Origin: Flavobacterium psychroterrae
GTDB taxonomy: Bacteria; Bacteroidota; Bacteroidia; Flavobacteriales; Flavobacteriaceae
NCBI RefSeq assembly: GCF_018380615.1
Contig: NZ_JAGYVZ010000032.1
Coordinates: forward strand, 1 to 45,828
Direction: 5' to 3'
DNA length: 45,828 nt
This document shows positions 34,104 through 42,070 of this stretch, one piece after another; the stretch's first letter is position 1, and each line of letters opens with the position of its first letter. A model generated the notes under the pieces. The model was given only the letters and a program-made list of their open reading frames with translations, did no database searches and was not told the origin of the DNA. A program made the translations under genes and the position numbers.

Positions 34104-36275
34104 ATGAAATATCACCTTTTTATTGTTGCTTGTTTTTTTAATTCATTTTTGTATTCTCAAACCAAACAGAATACGGATAGTGTTTGCTATTACAACAAAT
34201 TAGTAGACACTAACCTCTGCAATAAAAAATACAATAAGGCGGTTTTTTATACTAAAAAGTCAATTGATTTTTGCAAATCAAATCATAAAGAAGAAAATTT
34301 AGCCAATCAGACTTTTAAGCTTGGTAAAATTTATTACAATCAAAAAAATTACGAAGATGCACTTAAAAACTTTCATAAAAGCATTTCTTTATTTGAGAAC
34401 ATAAAACCAACTTGTACCAAAGTTCTGGCGTTACATTATATTGGCGTTACAAATACAGCAAAAGGCAATTACGACATCGCCGACATTTATTACAAAAAAG
34501 CCGAGAAACTTTTAAAGGAACTTAAAATTGTTGACAATGCAGAAGTTTTAAGGTATCAAAAGGCGATGGCTCTTAAAGCAAATAACAACTTACCCCTGGC
34601 AGCAAAATATTTTCGCCAAATTATTCAAAAAAGAGACAATCCTTCTTTAATAAAAAACAAAGCTAATTCGTATTATCAACTTGGTTTAATTGAATCACAG
34701 CTAAAACGAAATGACTCGGCTATTATTTATTTTGACAATGCTTTAGACTACAATGAAAAAAACGCAAATCTGGCACAGAAATCGAAAATTATTTTAGCAA
34801 TAAGTCAATATTATAAACAAAATAAAAATTTTGACCTCGCTTACTCCTATTTAGACGAACATTATCAGATAGAGAATTATCTTTTAAAAGTAAAAAATGC
34901 AAAATTAGATCTTAACGAGTTTGAGGAATTCAAAAAAAATCAGTCGTTAAATAGTACTCTTAAACGCGAAAGCGAAGAAAAAATACAATTAAAAACATAT
35001 CGTTATTCAAAACTGGTCAGCATTTTAGCTATTGCACTTATCTCAATATTATCACTTTTGAGTTTGGCACTTTATAAAAATAATATTATTCGAAATCAGA
35101 ATAATTTACTTTTAAGAGAGAAAAACAAAGAACTTATTATAGCCAAAAATAAAGCGGAAAAAGCATCAAAAGCCAGATCTGAATTTTTATCAACAGTAAG
35201 TCATGAACTTCGAACTCCGCTAAATGCTATTAACGGAATCACACACTTACTTCTTGAGGACAATCCTAAAAAAACGCAATTAAAGTATTTAGAATCTTTA
35301 AAATTTTCAGGAAATTACCTTACTACTTTCATAAACGAAATCCTGGAAATAAATAAAATCGACTCGACTAAGGTTGAAATAGAAAATATTTGCTTCAATT
35401 TAAAAGAGTTGTTATTTAATATTCAAACCTCATTAAAAGAATTAGCTACTGCTAACAAAAACTATTTTAATCTAGAAATTGACGAAGCAATTCCGGACAA
35501 TTTAATTGGTGATCCTACTAAAATATCTCAAATTATTTTAAATCTGATTAACAACGCATTAAAATTTACACAAAACGGAAATGTAAATGTAATTGCAAAA
35601 TTATATGCTATAGCGGAGGAAAATGCCACTGTTTATTTTGAAATTGTTGACACCGGAATTGGGATTCCCGAAGATAAATTACAAACGGTTTTTGAAAGTT
35701 TCTCGCAAGGATCCATTGAAGTCAACCGAAAATATGGCGGTACTGGTTTAGGGCTTACCATCGTAAAAAAACTGATTGAACTTTTAGGCGGCGAAATAAA
35801 ATTAAAAAGTGAAGTTGGCAAAGGTTCTACTTTTACTTTTAAACTTAACTTTAATATTAACAAAGAACCTTTGGAAGTTTCAGAAGAAACAAAACCATAT
35901 AACGACAAACAATTAAAACACAAATCGATTTTGTTGATTGAAGATAACAAAATCAATCAGATGATTACTCGTAAAATGCTTGAAAACAAAGTAATTACCT
36001 GCGAAATAATCGATAATGGCGAGGATGCTGTTGAACTTTTAAAAGTAAAACGTTTTGATATGATTTTAATGGATGTTCATTTACCGGGAATCAACGGAAC
36101 AACTGCCACCAAACTTATTAGGGAATTTGACAAAACAACGCCTATTATCGCTTTAACCGCTATTTCGCTTGACGAAAATAAGGATATGCTGTTATCTTTC
36201 GGGATGAACGACGTGATTACAAAACCATTTGTTCCGGATGAATTTTACAGTACAATCGCAAGGTTTTTTGATTGA
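34104..36275 (+). CDS. TPR hybrid sensor histidine kinase/response regulator
   Basis: A 723-residue two-component protein from ATG 34104. Signal peptide to about residue 19, periplasmic TPR-like helices (about 35-255), membrane helix (about 305-325), coiled linker, HisKA with STVSHELRTPLNAINGI (phospho-His near 367), HATPase_c with NLINNALKFT, DTGIGIPEDKL and GGTGLGLTIVKKL, and a C-terminal receiver (about 608-723) with LLIEDNKINQ, phospho-acceptor Asp near 657 in MILMDVHLPG, and ITKPF. The Asp must be relayed to another protein, as there is no HPt or DNA-binding domain. Stimulus unknown. Confidence 0.92.
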   Translation: MKYHLFIVACFFNSFLYSQTKQNTDSVCYYNKLVDTNLCNKKYNKAVFYTKKSIDFCKSNHKEENLANQTFKLGKIYYNQKNYEDALKNFHKSISLFENIKPTCTKVLALHYIGVTNTAKGNYDIADIYYKKAEKLLKELKIVDNAEVLRYQKAMALKANNNLPLAAKYFRQIIQKRDNPSLIKNKANSYYQLGLIESQLKRNDSAIIYFDNALDYNEKNANLAQKSKIILAISQYYKQNKNFDLAYSYLDEHYQIENYLLKVKNAKLDLNEFEEFKKNQSLNSTLKRESEEKIQLKTYRYSKLVSILAIALISILSLLSLALYKNNIIRNQNNLLLREKNKELIIAKNKAEKASKARSEFLSTVSHELRTPLNAINGITHLLLEDNPKKTQLKYLESLKFSGNYLTTFINEILEINKIDSTKVEIENICFNLKELLFNIQTSLKELATANKNYFNLEIDEAIPDNLIGDPTKISQIILNLINNALKFTQNGNVNVIAKLYAIAEENATVYFEIVDTGIGIPEDKLQTVFESFSQGSIEVNRKYGGTGLGLTIVKKLIELLGGEIKLKSEVGKGSTFTFKLNFNINKEPLEVSEETKPYNDKQLKHKSILLIEDNKINQMITRKMLENKVITCEIIDNGEDAVELLKVKRFDMILMDVHLPGINGTTATKLIREFDKTTPIIALTAISLDENKDMLLSFGMNDVITKPFVPDEFYSTIARFFD

Positions 36276-36305
36276 TTTTCTGTAAGTTACTAAGGTTCTG
36301 AGGTG

Positions 36306-37328
36306 TTAAATAACTAAGCTTGTTTTTATGTATTCTAAAATCGTTGTGTCAAAATTTTGATGATGATTTATAAATGTACTTTTTATGGGTAAATAATACA
36401 ATTGCGAAACCAGTTTAGAATCTTTTAAACGTACATAATCTTTTTCTGTTGTAATAATCTTTTTATTTCCAGCCTTATTCTGAATCGATTCTAAATCTGA
36501 ATCAGAGAAATTATGATGATCCGGAAAAGTCAGACATTCGTCATTTTCATTTTTTAAATAATCAAAAAACGGAGTTGGTTTTGCAATTCCTGCAAGAAGT
36601 AATTTCGATTCGTTTTTAATTTCACTTACAGCGACTTTTTCATCATTGCCATAAATATCATCATCATAATCTATAAAAGTGAAATATATTTGTTGCGAAC
36701 AAGTCAGTTTCAATTTCAGGCGAATTTTTTCTTGTTCATCATCAGATAAATTCGTCGGACATTTTGTAACTATAATTATATTTGCCCTGTTTGCTCCGCT
36801 TCTGCTTTCGCGCAAATTTCCGGTTGGCAGCATAAAATCATCGGCATACAAATCGCCGTAAGAACTTAATAAAATATAAAACCCAGCTTTTACTTTCCTA
36901 TGTTGATACGCATCATCTAATAAAATTACTTGTGGTTTTTCAGGCTGTGAAAGCAATTGCATTATTCCGTTTGTTCTGTTCGCATCAACAGCAACCTGAA
37001 TATTGGGGAATTTTTGATAAAACTGAAAAGGTTCATCTCCTAAAATTTCAGCATTTGAAGTTGCACTGGCTAAAACAAAACCTTCAGACTTTCGTTTATA
37101 ACCGCGGCTTAAAGTTGCAACATTATATTGATTGGCTAATAACCGAATAAGATATTCAATTTGAGGTGTTTTTCCGGTTCCGCCTACGCTTAAATTCCCA
37201 ACAGCAATCACTGGAATATCAAATGAAGTTGATTTTAAAATCCCTTTATCAAAAAGTAAATTCCTGATTGTAGTAATGAATCCGTATAAAACGGAGAAAG
37301 GAAAAAGTATTTTTCGAAGTAAGTTCAT
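36306..37328 (-). CDS. lpxK: Tetraacyldisaccharide 4'-kinase
   Basis: A 340-residue membrane-associated kinase phosphorylating the 4' position of the lipid A disaccharide. An N-terminal hydrophobic segment (ILFPFSVLYGFITTIRNLL) precedes the P-loop VGNLSVGGTGKTPQIEYLI (about 43-61), ATLSRGYKRKS, LGDEPFQFYQKF, and VILLDDAYQHRKV, with TTEKDYVRL towards the C-terminus. It starts four bases after the YoeB-like toxin stop on the same strand, so its transcription probably begins at the toxin-antitoxin promoter. The end of the gene runs into a ttctgag/ctaag word repeat. Confidence 0.94.
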   Translation of the reverse strand: MNLLRKILFPFSVLYGFITTIRNLLFDKGILKSTSFDIPVIAVGNLSVGGTGKTPQIEYLIRLLANQYNVATLSRGYKRKSEGFVLASATSNAEILGDEPFQFYQKFPNIQVAVDANRTNGIMQLLSQPEKPQVILLDDAYQHRKVKAGFYILLSSYGDLYADDFMLPTGNLRESRSGANRANIIIVTKCPTNLSDDEQEKIRLKLKLTCSQQIYFTFIDYDDDIYGNDEKVAVSEIKNESKLLLAGIAKPTPFFDYLKNENDECLTFPDHHNFSDSDLESIQNKAGNKKIITTEKDYVRLKDSKLVSQLYYLPIKSTFINHHQNFDTTILEYIKTSLVI

Positions 37329-37332
37329 AAAA

Positions 37333-37614
37333 TTATTTATCAGAATAATGTCCCATTGCAGAAATCACAAAAACGGTCACAATATCTTCCTGTACATTAT
37401 ATATAATTCTGTCCTTAGCATTTATTTCTCTTGACCAAAATCCATTAAGTCCGTGTTTTAATGCTTCTGGTTTTCCAACGCCTTCAAAAGGCGTGTCACT
37501 AAGTTCATCTAATATCTGACTGATTTTTTTAATACTAGCCTGATTACCAGCTTTAAAATGTTTTTTTAAATGTGACTCGGCCAATTTTTCTATTTTAAGC
37601 CTAAACTTCCCCAT
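37333..37614 (-). CDS. YoeB/Txe-family toxin of a type II system
   Basis: A 93-residue RelE-fold ribonuclease toxin that cleaves mRNA on the ribosome. Motifs: SHLKKHFKAGNQASIKKI, DELSDTPFEGVGKPEALKHG, LNGFWSREINAKDRIIYNVQ, and the catalytic HY near the C-terminus (MGHYSDK). The Glu of PFEG, the Arg of NAKDR, and His-Tyr are the expected active-site positions. It overlaps the antitoxin reading frame by 25 bases, and lpxK starts four bases after its stop. Confidence 0.9.
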   Translation of the reverse strand: MGKFRLKIEKLAESHLKKHFKAGNQASIKKISQILDELSDTPFEGVGKPEALKHGLNGFWSREINAKDRIIYNVQEDIVTVFVISAMGHYSDK

Positions 37615-37838
37615 ACATCTTTTGGATCAATTTCTGTATAATCACCTCGTTTCGCTGAATCTAAAACCATTTTTACAAATTCAGGATTATAAGTAGTTTC
37701 ATCTTTTTTAATTTTCTTTGAATCTGTTTCAATAATTTCAATCCCATCAACACCTCTAAAAGTATCAGACATCGCAATAAAAGCTTTTCCAGCCTTTGTG
37801 CGTTCGTTTATTTTTATAGTTAGCGTTTTCATAGTCAT
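37590..37838 (-). CDS. Probable antitoxin, DUF2683-like
   Basis: A small acidic partner upstream of the YoeB-like toxin. ATG 37838 is chosen (MTMKTLTIKINERT, 82 residues); ATG 37832 is equally possible and an in-frame TTG at 37853 lies inside the promoter. It is not a clear Phd/YefM: the N-terminus KTLTIKINERTKAGKAFIAM and the C-terminus NPEFVKMVLDSAKRGDYTEI resemble DUF2683 proteins that sit beside RelE/YoeB toxins in Bacteroidota. The N-terminal half likely binds DNA and the C-terminal half masks the toxin; this is inference from position. Confidence 0.75.
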   Translation of the reverse strand: MTMKTLTIKINERTKAGKAFIAMSDTFRGVDGIEIIETDSKKIKKDETTYNPEFVKMVLDSAKRGDYTEIDPKDVWGSLGLK

Positions 37839-37850
37839 TTGATTTAAATA

Positions 37851-37904
37851 CAAAGATACAAAATTAGTAATATGAGTAATACGGTATTACTGGTAATACT
37901 AATT
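37851..37904 (-). promoter_or_regulatory. Promoter and 43-bp palindromic operator of toxin-antitoxin-lpxK unit
   Basis: On the minus strand TATCTTTG (37858-37851) matches TAnnTTTG, 12 bases before ATG 37838. Immediately upstream, 37862-37904 is an imperfect palindrome: 21-base arms around 37883, 18 of 21 positions complementary. It contains four GTAATAC-type half sites (37867 GTAATAT, 37876 GTAATAC, 37884 GTATTAC, 37893 GTAATAC). This is the expected layout for an autoregulatory antitoxin operator. Confidence 0.65.
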
Positions 37905-37959
37905 TGTAAAAAACAATATCACTCAAATATTTCAAAGTTGATGCGTTTATTCGTTAATT

Positions 37960-38004
37960 TGTTTCACGTTTCAAGTTTTTATTAGTAACATGAAACCTGA
38001 AACA
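37960..38004. repeat. Inverted repeat (gtttca words)
   Basis: tgtttcacgtttca (37960-37973) and tgaaacctgaaaca (37991-38004) are inverted copies with one mismatch, 17-base loop. The same words appear as a lone arm (aacctgaaacttgaaac) before lepB near 10190. Confidence 0.5.
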
Positions 38005-38032
38005 AATAAAACCTGAAAACTAAAAATTCAAA

Positions 38033-39127
38033 ATGAAAATCAAAGAAATATTAGCAGTTCTCGAAGAAATGGCACCTTTGGCTTACGCCGAAGATTTTGA
38101 CAATGTTGGTCTTTTAGTTGGCGATAGCGAAACTGAAAGTACCGGAATTTTGGTTTGTCATGATGCTCTTGAAAATGTAATCGATGAAGCTATTGCTAAA
38201 AAATGTAATCTTGTAGTTTGTTTTCACCCGATATTATTCTCCGGAATTAAAAAAATTACAGGTAAAAATTATGTCGAACGTGCGATTTTGAAAGCCATCA
38301 AAAACGACATCGCAATTTATGCCGTTCATACTGCGCTTGATAATCATTCGGCTGGCGTAAATAAAATATTCTGCGATGCTTTAGATTTAACGAATACTAA
38401 GGTTTTGATTCCGAAGCAAAATTTTATTCAAAAACTGGTTACTTATACCACTCCTGAAAATTCTGAAAAAGTTAGAAATGCCATGTTTCAGGCTGGCGCA
38501 GGAATAATTGGTAATTACGAAAATTGCAGTTTTAATACCGAAGGCTTTTTTACCTTTCAGGGTAATGAAAACAGCAATCCGGTAATTGGAGAAAAAGGAA
38601 AATTACATACAGGAACCGAAATAAAAATTGAGGTTATATTCGAAAAACATTTACAATCCAAAATCCTGAAAGCGCTTTTTGCGAATCATATATATGAAGA
38701 AGTAGCTTATGAAGTTTATGATCTCAAAAATTCACATCAAAATATTGGTTTGGGAATGATTGGCGAACTTGAAACTGAAATGGATGAAAAAGATTTTTTA
38801 CACTTCGTTAAAGATAAAATGACTGCAGAAGGAATTCGACATTCTGCATTTTTAGGAAAGAAAATAAAGAAAGTTGCTGTTTTAGGCGGATCTGGAAGTT
38901 TTGCCATAAAAAGCGCAATCATGTCCGGAGCCGATGCTTTTTTGACGTCTGATTTAAAATACCATCAATTTTATGAAGCAGAAAACAGGTTACTTTTAGC
39001 CGATATTGGTCATTTTGAGAGCGAACGCTATACAAAAAACTATATTGTTGATTATCTTCGAAAAAAAATCCTTAATTTTGCCATCATTTTATCAGAAGAA
39101 AATACAAATCCAGTTAAGTACTTATAG
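38033..39127 (+). CDS. Nif3-like dinuclear metal centre protein
   Basis: A 364-residue protein of the Nif3/YqfO family, probably a GTP cyclohydrolase 1 type 2-like fold with two metals. N-terminal half: MAPLAYAEDFDNVGLLVGD, VVCFHPILFSGIKKI and YAVHTALDNHSAGVN, where the His residues and Asp bind metal. The middle region (about 125-230) is a PII-like insertion as in YqfO. The C-terminal half has GGSGSFAIKSAIMSGADAFL, TSDLKYHQ and GHFESER with the remaining ligands. It is divergent from the toxin-antitoxin operon and four bases ahead of the coiled-coil gene. Confidence 0.92.
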   Translation: MKIKEILAVLEEMAPLAYAEDFDNVGLLVGDSETESTGILVCHDALENVIDEAIAKKCNLVVCFHPILFSGIKKITGKNYVERAILKAIKNDIAIYAVHTALDNHSAGVNKIFCDALDLTNTKVLIPKQNFIQKLVTYTTPENSEKVRNAMFQAGAGIIGNYENCSFNTEGFFTFQGNENSNPVIGEKGKLHTGTEIKIEVIFEKHLQSKILKALFANHIYEEVAYEVYDLKNSHQNIGLGMIGELETEMDEKDFLHFVKDKMTAEGIRHSAFLGKKIKKVAVLGGSGSFAIKSAIMSGADAFLTSDLKYHQFYEAENRLLLADIGHFESERYTKNYIVDYLRKKILNFAIILSEENTNPVKYL

Positions 39128-39130
39128 AAT

Positions 39131-39910
39131 ATGGCGAATACGAAAGAATTAAGTGTTGAGGACAAGTTAAGAGCAATATACGATTTACAGCTTATTGACT
39201 CTAGAATTGACGAAATCAGAAACGTGAGAGGTGAACTTCCTTTAGAAGTGGAAGATCTTGAAGATGAAGTTGCAGGTTTAAGCACGCGTTCAGAAAAACT
39301 GAAAAGTGAACTTGAGGTTATTGAGGATCTTATCAAATCAAAGAAAAATGCGATTGATGAGCACAAAGAGGTTATCAAAAAATACACAAAACAACAAGAA
39401 TCAGTTCGTAATAACAGAGAATTTAATTCTTTGACTAAAGAGGTTGAATTTCAGGAATTAGAAATTCAATTGGCTGAAAAGCAAATCAAAGAAATGAAAG
39501 CTTCTATCGAACATAAAAAAGAAGTTACTTCTAATTTAAAAGAAAAACTTGACGCTAAAAGTTCTCATTTAAAACATAAAAAATCTGAATTAGACGCTAT
39601 TATGGCTGAAACTCAAAAAGAAGAAATCTTCTTATCTGAGAAATCAGCTGAGTTTTCTGCTCAGATTGAAGAAAGATTATTAGCTGCTTATACAAGAATC
39701 AGAACTAGTGTTCGTAACGGTTTAGCTGTTGTATCTATCGAAAGAGGAGCATCTGCAGGATCATTCTTCACTATTCCGCCACAAACTCAGGTTGAGATTG
39801 CTTCAAGAAAGAAAATCATTACTGATGAGCACTCTGGAAGAATTTTAGTTGACAGCGCATTAGCTGAAGAAGAAAAAGAAAAAATGGAACAATTGTTCTC
39901 GAAATTCTAA
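39131..39910 (+). CDS. Coiled-coil protein with a cysteine-less zinc-ribbon domain
   Basis: A 259-residue protein. Residues about 10-180 are a long charged coiled-coil hairpin (RSEKLKSELEVIEDLIKSKK, AEKQIKEMKASIEHKKEV). The C-terminal part aligns with the C4-type zinc ribbon family that normally has CxGC and CxxCGRIL, but here reads GASAGS (206-211) and DEHSGRIL (232-239); the whole protein has no cysteine. It starts four bases after the Nif3-like gene, a common pairing in many phyla, indicating joint function. A strong terminator follows. Confidence 0.9.
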   Translation: MANTKELSVEDKLRAIYDLQLIDSRIDEIRNVRGELPLEVEDLEDEVAGLSTRSEKLKSELEVIEDLIKSKKNAIDEHKEVIKKYTKQQESVRNNREFNSLTKEVEFQELEIQLAEKQIKEMKASIEHKKEVTSNLKEKLDAKSSHLKHKKSELDAIMAETQKEEIFLSEKSAEFSAQIEERLLAAYTRIRTSVRNGLAVVSIERGASAGSFFTIPPQTQVEIASRKKIITDEHSGRILVDSALAEEEKEKMEQLFSKF

Positions 39911-39915
39911 ATACG

Positions 39916-39944
39916 AGTCCCGATTTAATCGGGACTTTTTTTTG
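39916..39944 (+). terminator. Terminator after Nif3/coiled-coil operon
   Basis: agtcccgatt (39916-39925) pairs with aatcgggact (39927-39936); the RNA folds with a small loop and is followed by eight or more T. It lies six bases past the stop. Confidence 0.85.
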
Positions 39945-39950
39945 CCTTTT

Positions 39951-40096
39951 TTTTGCCACAGATTAAAATGATTTTCACAGATTAGTAAAAAGTTCTGCCA
40001 CGAATTTCACGAATTAGCACGAATTAATTAGTGGGAATTCGTGAAATTTGTGGCGAAAAAATACAGCTTAGTAAAATCTTTTAATCTGTGGCAAAA
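39951..40096. repeat. Nested palindromic repeat, two word families
   Basis: Outer arms ttttgccacagattaaaatg (39951-39970, continuing atttt) and aaaatcttttaatctgtggc (40073-40092, continuing aaaa) are inverted copies differing by a single one-base indel. Inside is an independent inverted repeat with a different word: tgccacgaatttcacgaatt (39997-40016, continuing agcacgaatt) against gaattcgtgaaatttgtggc (about 40035-40054). Two palindromes of different families, one inside the other, fill most of the 239-bp gap before the hydrolase. Confidence 0.65.
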
Positions 40097-40149
40097 CATT
40101 TTTCAGCAAGTTTAAAATCATATTTTTTATCTTTATAAAAAAATAAGTT

Positions 40150-41022
40150 TTGAGAATTAAAAAAGGAATATGTTTTATTACATTAAAATCTGTTGGGCAA
40201 TATATCAACTTCTTAAGTTATGTTCGTCCACAAAAAGCTGTCGCACTTTCTTACGCACTTTTTAGCCAGCCCAGAATTGGAAGACTCCAAAAAGAAAACT
40301 TACCCAAAATATTAAAAAATACAGAAACGGAAACGTTTCATCATAACGAACATCATTTTCAAACCTATATCTGGAAAGGAAACGAAACTAAAATTTTATT
40401 AGTTCACGGATGGGAAAGTAACGCTTCGCGCTGGAAAAAAACTTTGCCACATCTTCAAAAATCCGGAAGTACTATTATTGCAATTGATGCTCCGGCTCAC
40501 GGACAAAGCAGCGGTAAAGAATTTAATGTTCCGCTTTACGCCGAATTCATCAATAAAGCAGTCGAAAAATACCAGCCGACAATTATTATCGGGCATTCTA
40601 TTGGTGGCGCAGCTTGTGTTTATCACCAATATTTATTCCCGAATACGAGTATTAATAAAATGGTGATTCTTGGCGCTCCATCTGATTTAAAAACATTGAT
40701 TGACAATTATGTTTCAATGTTAAGTTTAAATACCAAAATATTTTCGCTTTTGGAAAGTCGATTTTTAACGCATTTCAATTTCAAACTGGAAGATTTCTCG
40801 GGACAAAAATTTGCTTCAGAATTTAATGTTGCAGGACTAATTGCACACGACACTTCGGACAAGATTGTAGCTTTTGCAGAAGGTAAAAAGATTGCCAGTA
40901 ATTGGAAAAACAGTCAGTTTATCGAAACCAAAGGTTTAGGTCACGGCATGCACGATGACGATTTGTATGATAAAGTGATTGAGTTTTTGTTTTCGGAAGG
41001 TTCTGAGCCGCTAAGTCGCTAA
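40150..41022 (+). CDS. Alpha/beta hydrolase
   Basis: A 290-residue alpha/beta-fold hydrolase: oxyanion segment ILLVHGWESNASRW, AIDAPAHGQSSGKEF, nucleophile elbow IIGHSIGGAACVYHQ (Ser), and the His in GLGHGMHDD. The start is uncertain: TTG 40150 gives a basic, hydrophobic N-terminus (RIKKGICFITLKSVGQYINF) and there is no in-frame ATG before the fold; a -7-like TATCTTTA at 40129-40136 supports this start. The substrate is unknown. Convergent with the ArsR gene, with a repeat cluster between. Confidence 0.82.
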   Translation: MRIKKGICFITLKSVGQYINFLSYVRPQKAVALSYALFSQPRIGRLQKENLPKILKNTETETFHHNEHHFQTYIWKGNETKILLVHGWESNASRWKKTLPHLQKSGSTIIAIDAPAHGQSSGKEFNVPLYAEFINKAVEKYQPTIIIGHSIGGAACVYHQYLFPNTSINKMVILGAPSDLKTLIDNYVSMLSLNTKIFSLLESRFLTHFNFKLEDFSGQKFASEFNVAGLIAHDTSDKIVAFAEGKKIASNWKNSQFIETKGLGHGMHDDDLYDKVIEFLFSEGSEPLSR

Positions 41023-41070
41023 GGCACTAAGTTTTTTTATTACTTTATGCATATTGTGCATTTTTTGCGG

Positions 41071-41243
41071 AGTTTCTAGTGTGGTCCTTCGTTCCTCAGG
41101 ATGACAAGATTGGGATTAGAAAATTATGAGAATAAAAATCCGTCTAAATCTGCGTTTTTACGAAGTAAATCTGCGTCATCCGCGAACGAATTGTTTGTGT
41201 TAGTTTCTTACGGAGATCCTTCGTTCCTTAGGATGACAAGATT
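41071..41243. repeat. Direct repeats of a gtcatcctgaggaacgaagg-type motif with inner unit
   Basis: tccttcgttcctcaggatga (41085-41104, continuing caagatt) recurs at 41217-41243 with one mismatch in 27. The flanks (agtttct) also match, at 41071 and 41202. Read on the minus strand this is the gtcatcctgaggaacgaagg-type motif that I recall as a widespread intergenic repeat. Between the copies lies a 53-nt unit (41132-41184) related to 1705-1757. Upstream, 41001-41033 carries the ctaag word repeat. Confidence 0.6.
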
Positions 41244-41256
41244 TTGCAGAAAAAAT

Positions 41257-41937
41257 CTAAACAACTATTTTAAAATACTTCAAAAATTCTTTTTCTCCTT
41301 TTCCTGTAATAACAATTGCTCTTGAATTTGCGGTTCTTCTGATCCAGTCTTCATTGAGCATTTTATTTAATAGCAAGGTTCCTATTGAACCTGCGATGTG
41401 ATTTCTTCGTTCGCTCCAATCCAGGCATGGTTTTAAAAATATTCGCTTTTGTTTTTGGGCTTCTTCAATATTAATTCCAAAATCTGAGAACCATTTTTTG
41501 CCTTCAGAACTAATTTCAAAAGTATTATTTTTTTCGATAATTATTTTTTGCTCTAATAAACTATCGGTTAAAGCTACACCAATTTTCCCCGCCAAATGAT
41601 CGTAACACGTTCTGCAATATTTTACTGGAGGATAATTTTCAGGTTTGTTTTTTGAAGAAATTTCAGGTTTGGGTATAAGATTTGCCATTGACTCCACAAC
41701 ATAAGCTACTTCTTTATTTGAAAATCTATAGTATTTATGACGGCCTTGTTTTTCTACGCAAAGTAAATTGGCTTCAAGAAGTTTCCCTAAATGCATACTT
41801 ATATTTTGCGGAGATGTATTTGCAGAGATTGCTAATTCTGTAGCCGTAAAAGCTCTTCCGTCCAGTAAAGTCCACATAATTGAGGCACGTGTTGGATCGC
41901 CAATTAATGCTGCCGCTTTTATAAATTGATCTTCCAT
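41257..41937 (-). CDS. ArsR-family winged-helix regulator
   Basis: A 226-residue regulator. The N-terminal winged helix (about 1-90) is ArsR-like: ALIGDPTRASIMWTLLDGRA, FTATELAISANTSPQNISMH, LGKLLEANLLCVEKQGRHKY. The longer C-terminal part has CRTCYDHLAGKIGVALTDSL and later CLDWSERRNHIAGSIGTLLL, two similar Cys/HLAG segments that suggest a duplicated ligand or metal-binding unit. It is divergent from a P450-monooxygenase pair with a 133-bp shared gap containing candidate operators, so it probably represses them. Confidence 0.88.
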   Translation of the reverse strand: MEDQFIKAAALIGDPTRASIMWTLLDGRAFTATELAISANTSPQNISMHLGKLLEANLLCVEKQGRHKYYRFSNKEVAYVVESMANLIPKPEISSKNKPENYPPVKYCRTCYDHLAGKIGVALTDSLLEQKIIIEKNNTFEISSEGKKWFSDFGINIEEAQKQKRIFLKPCLDWSERRNHIAGSIGTLLLNKMLNEDWIRRTANSRAIVITGKGEKEFLKYFKIVV

Positions 41938-41978
41938 TAAGTATTCATAGTTAAGTATAGAATGAAGTATTCCTTTGT

Positions 41979-41994
41979 AAAGTTAAATAACTTT
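41979..41994. promoter_or_regulatory. Candidate operator between ArsR and P450 genes
   Basis: aaagttaaataacttt is an inverted repeat with 7-base arms and a 2-base centre. Nearby, aagtattc is directly repeated (41939-41946 and 41965-41972). These lie between the divergent starts and are plausible ArsR binding sites. Confidence 0.35.
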
Positions 41995-42070
41995 GCTAAA
42001 AACAATTGATATGTCTTCTACTTTATTTCTTCAGTCTGATGTCTAGGATCCATTTTTAATATATGAAAAT

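Noticed and set aside
37960..37969. TGTTTCACGT, a half match to the ParB site parS
   Set aside because: The second half does not continue as GAAACA; it is part of a gtttca word palindrome and is far from parAB.
41101..41325. 74-codon open frame over the repeat cluster before the ArsR gene
   Set aside because: It is translated from repeat sequence and runs into the ArsR gene; composition is not protein-like.
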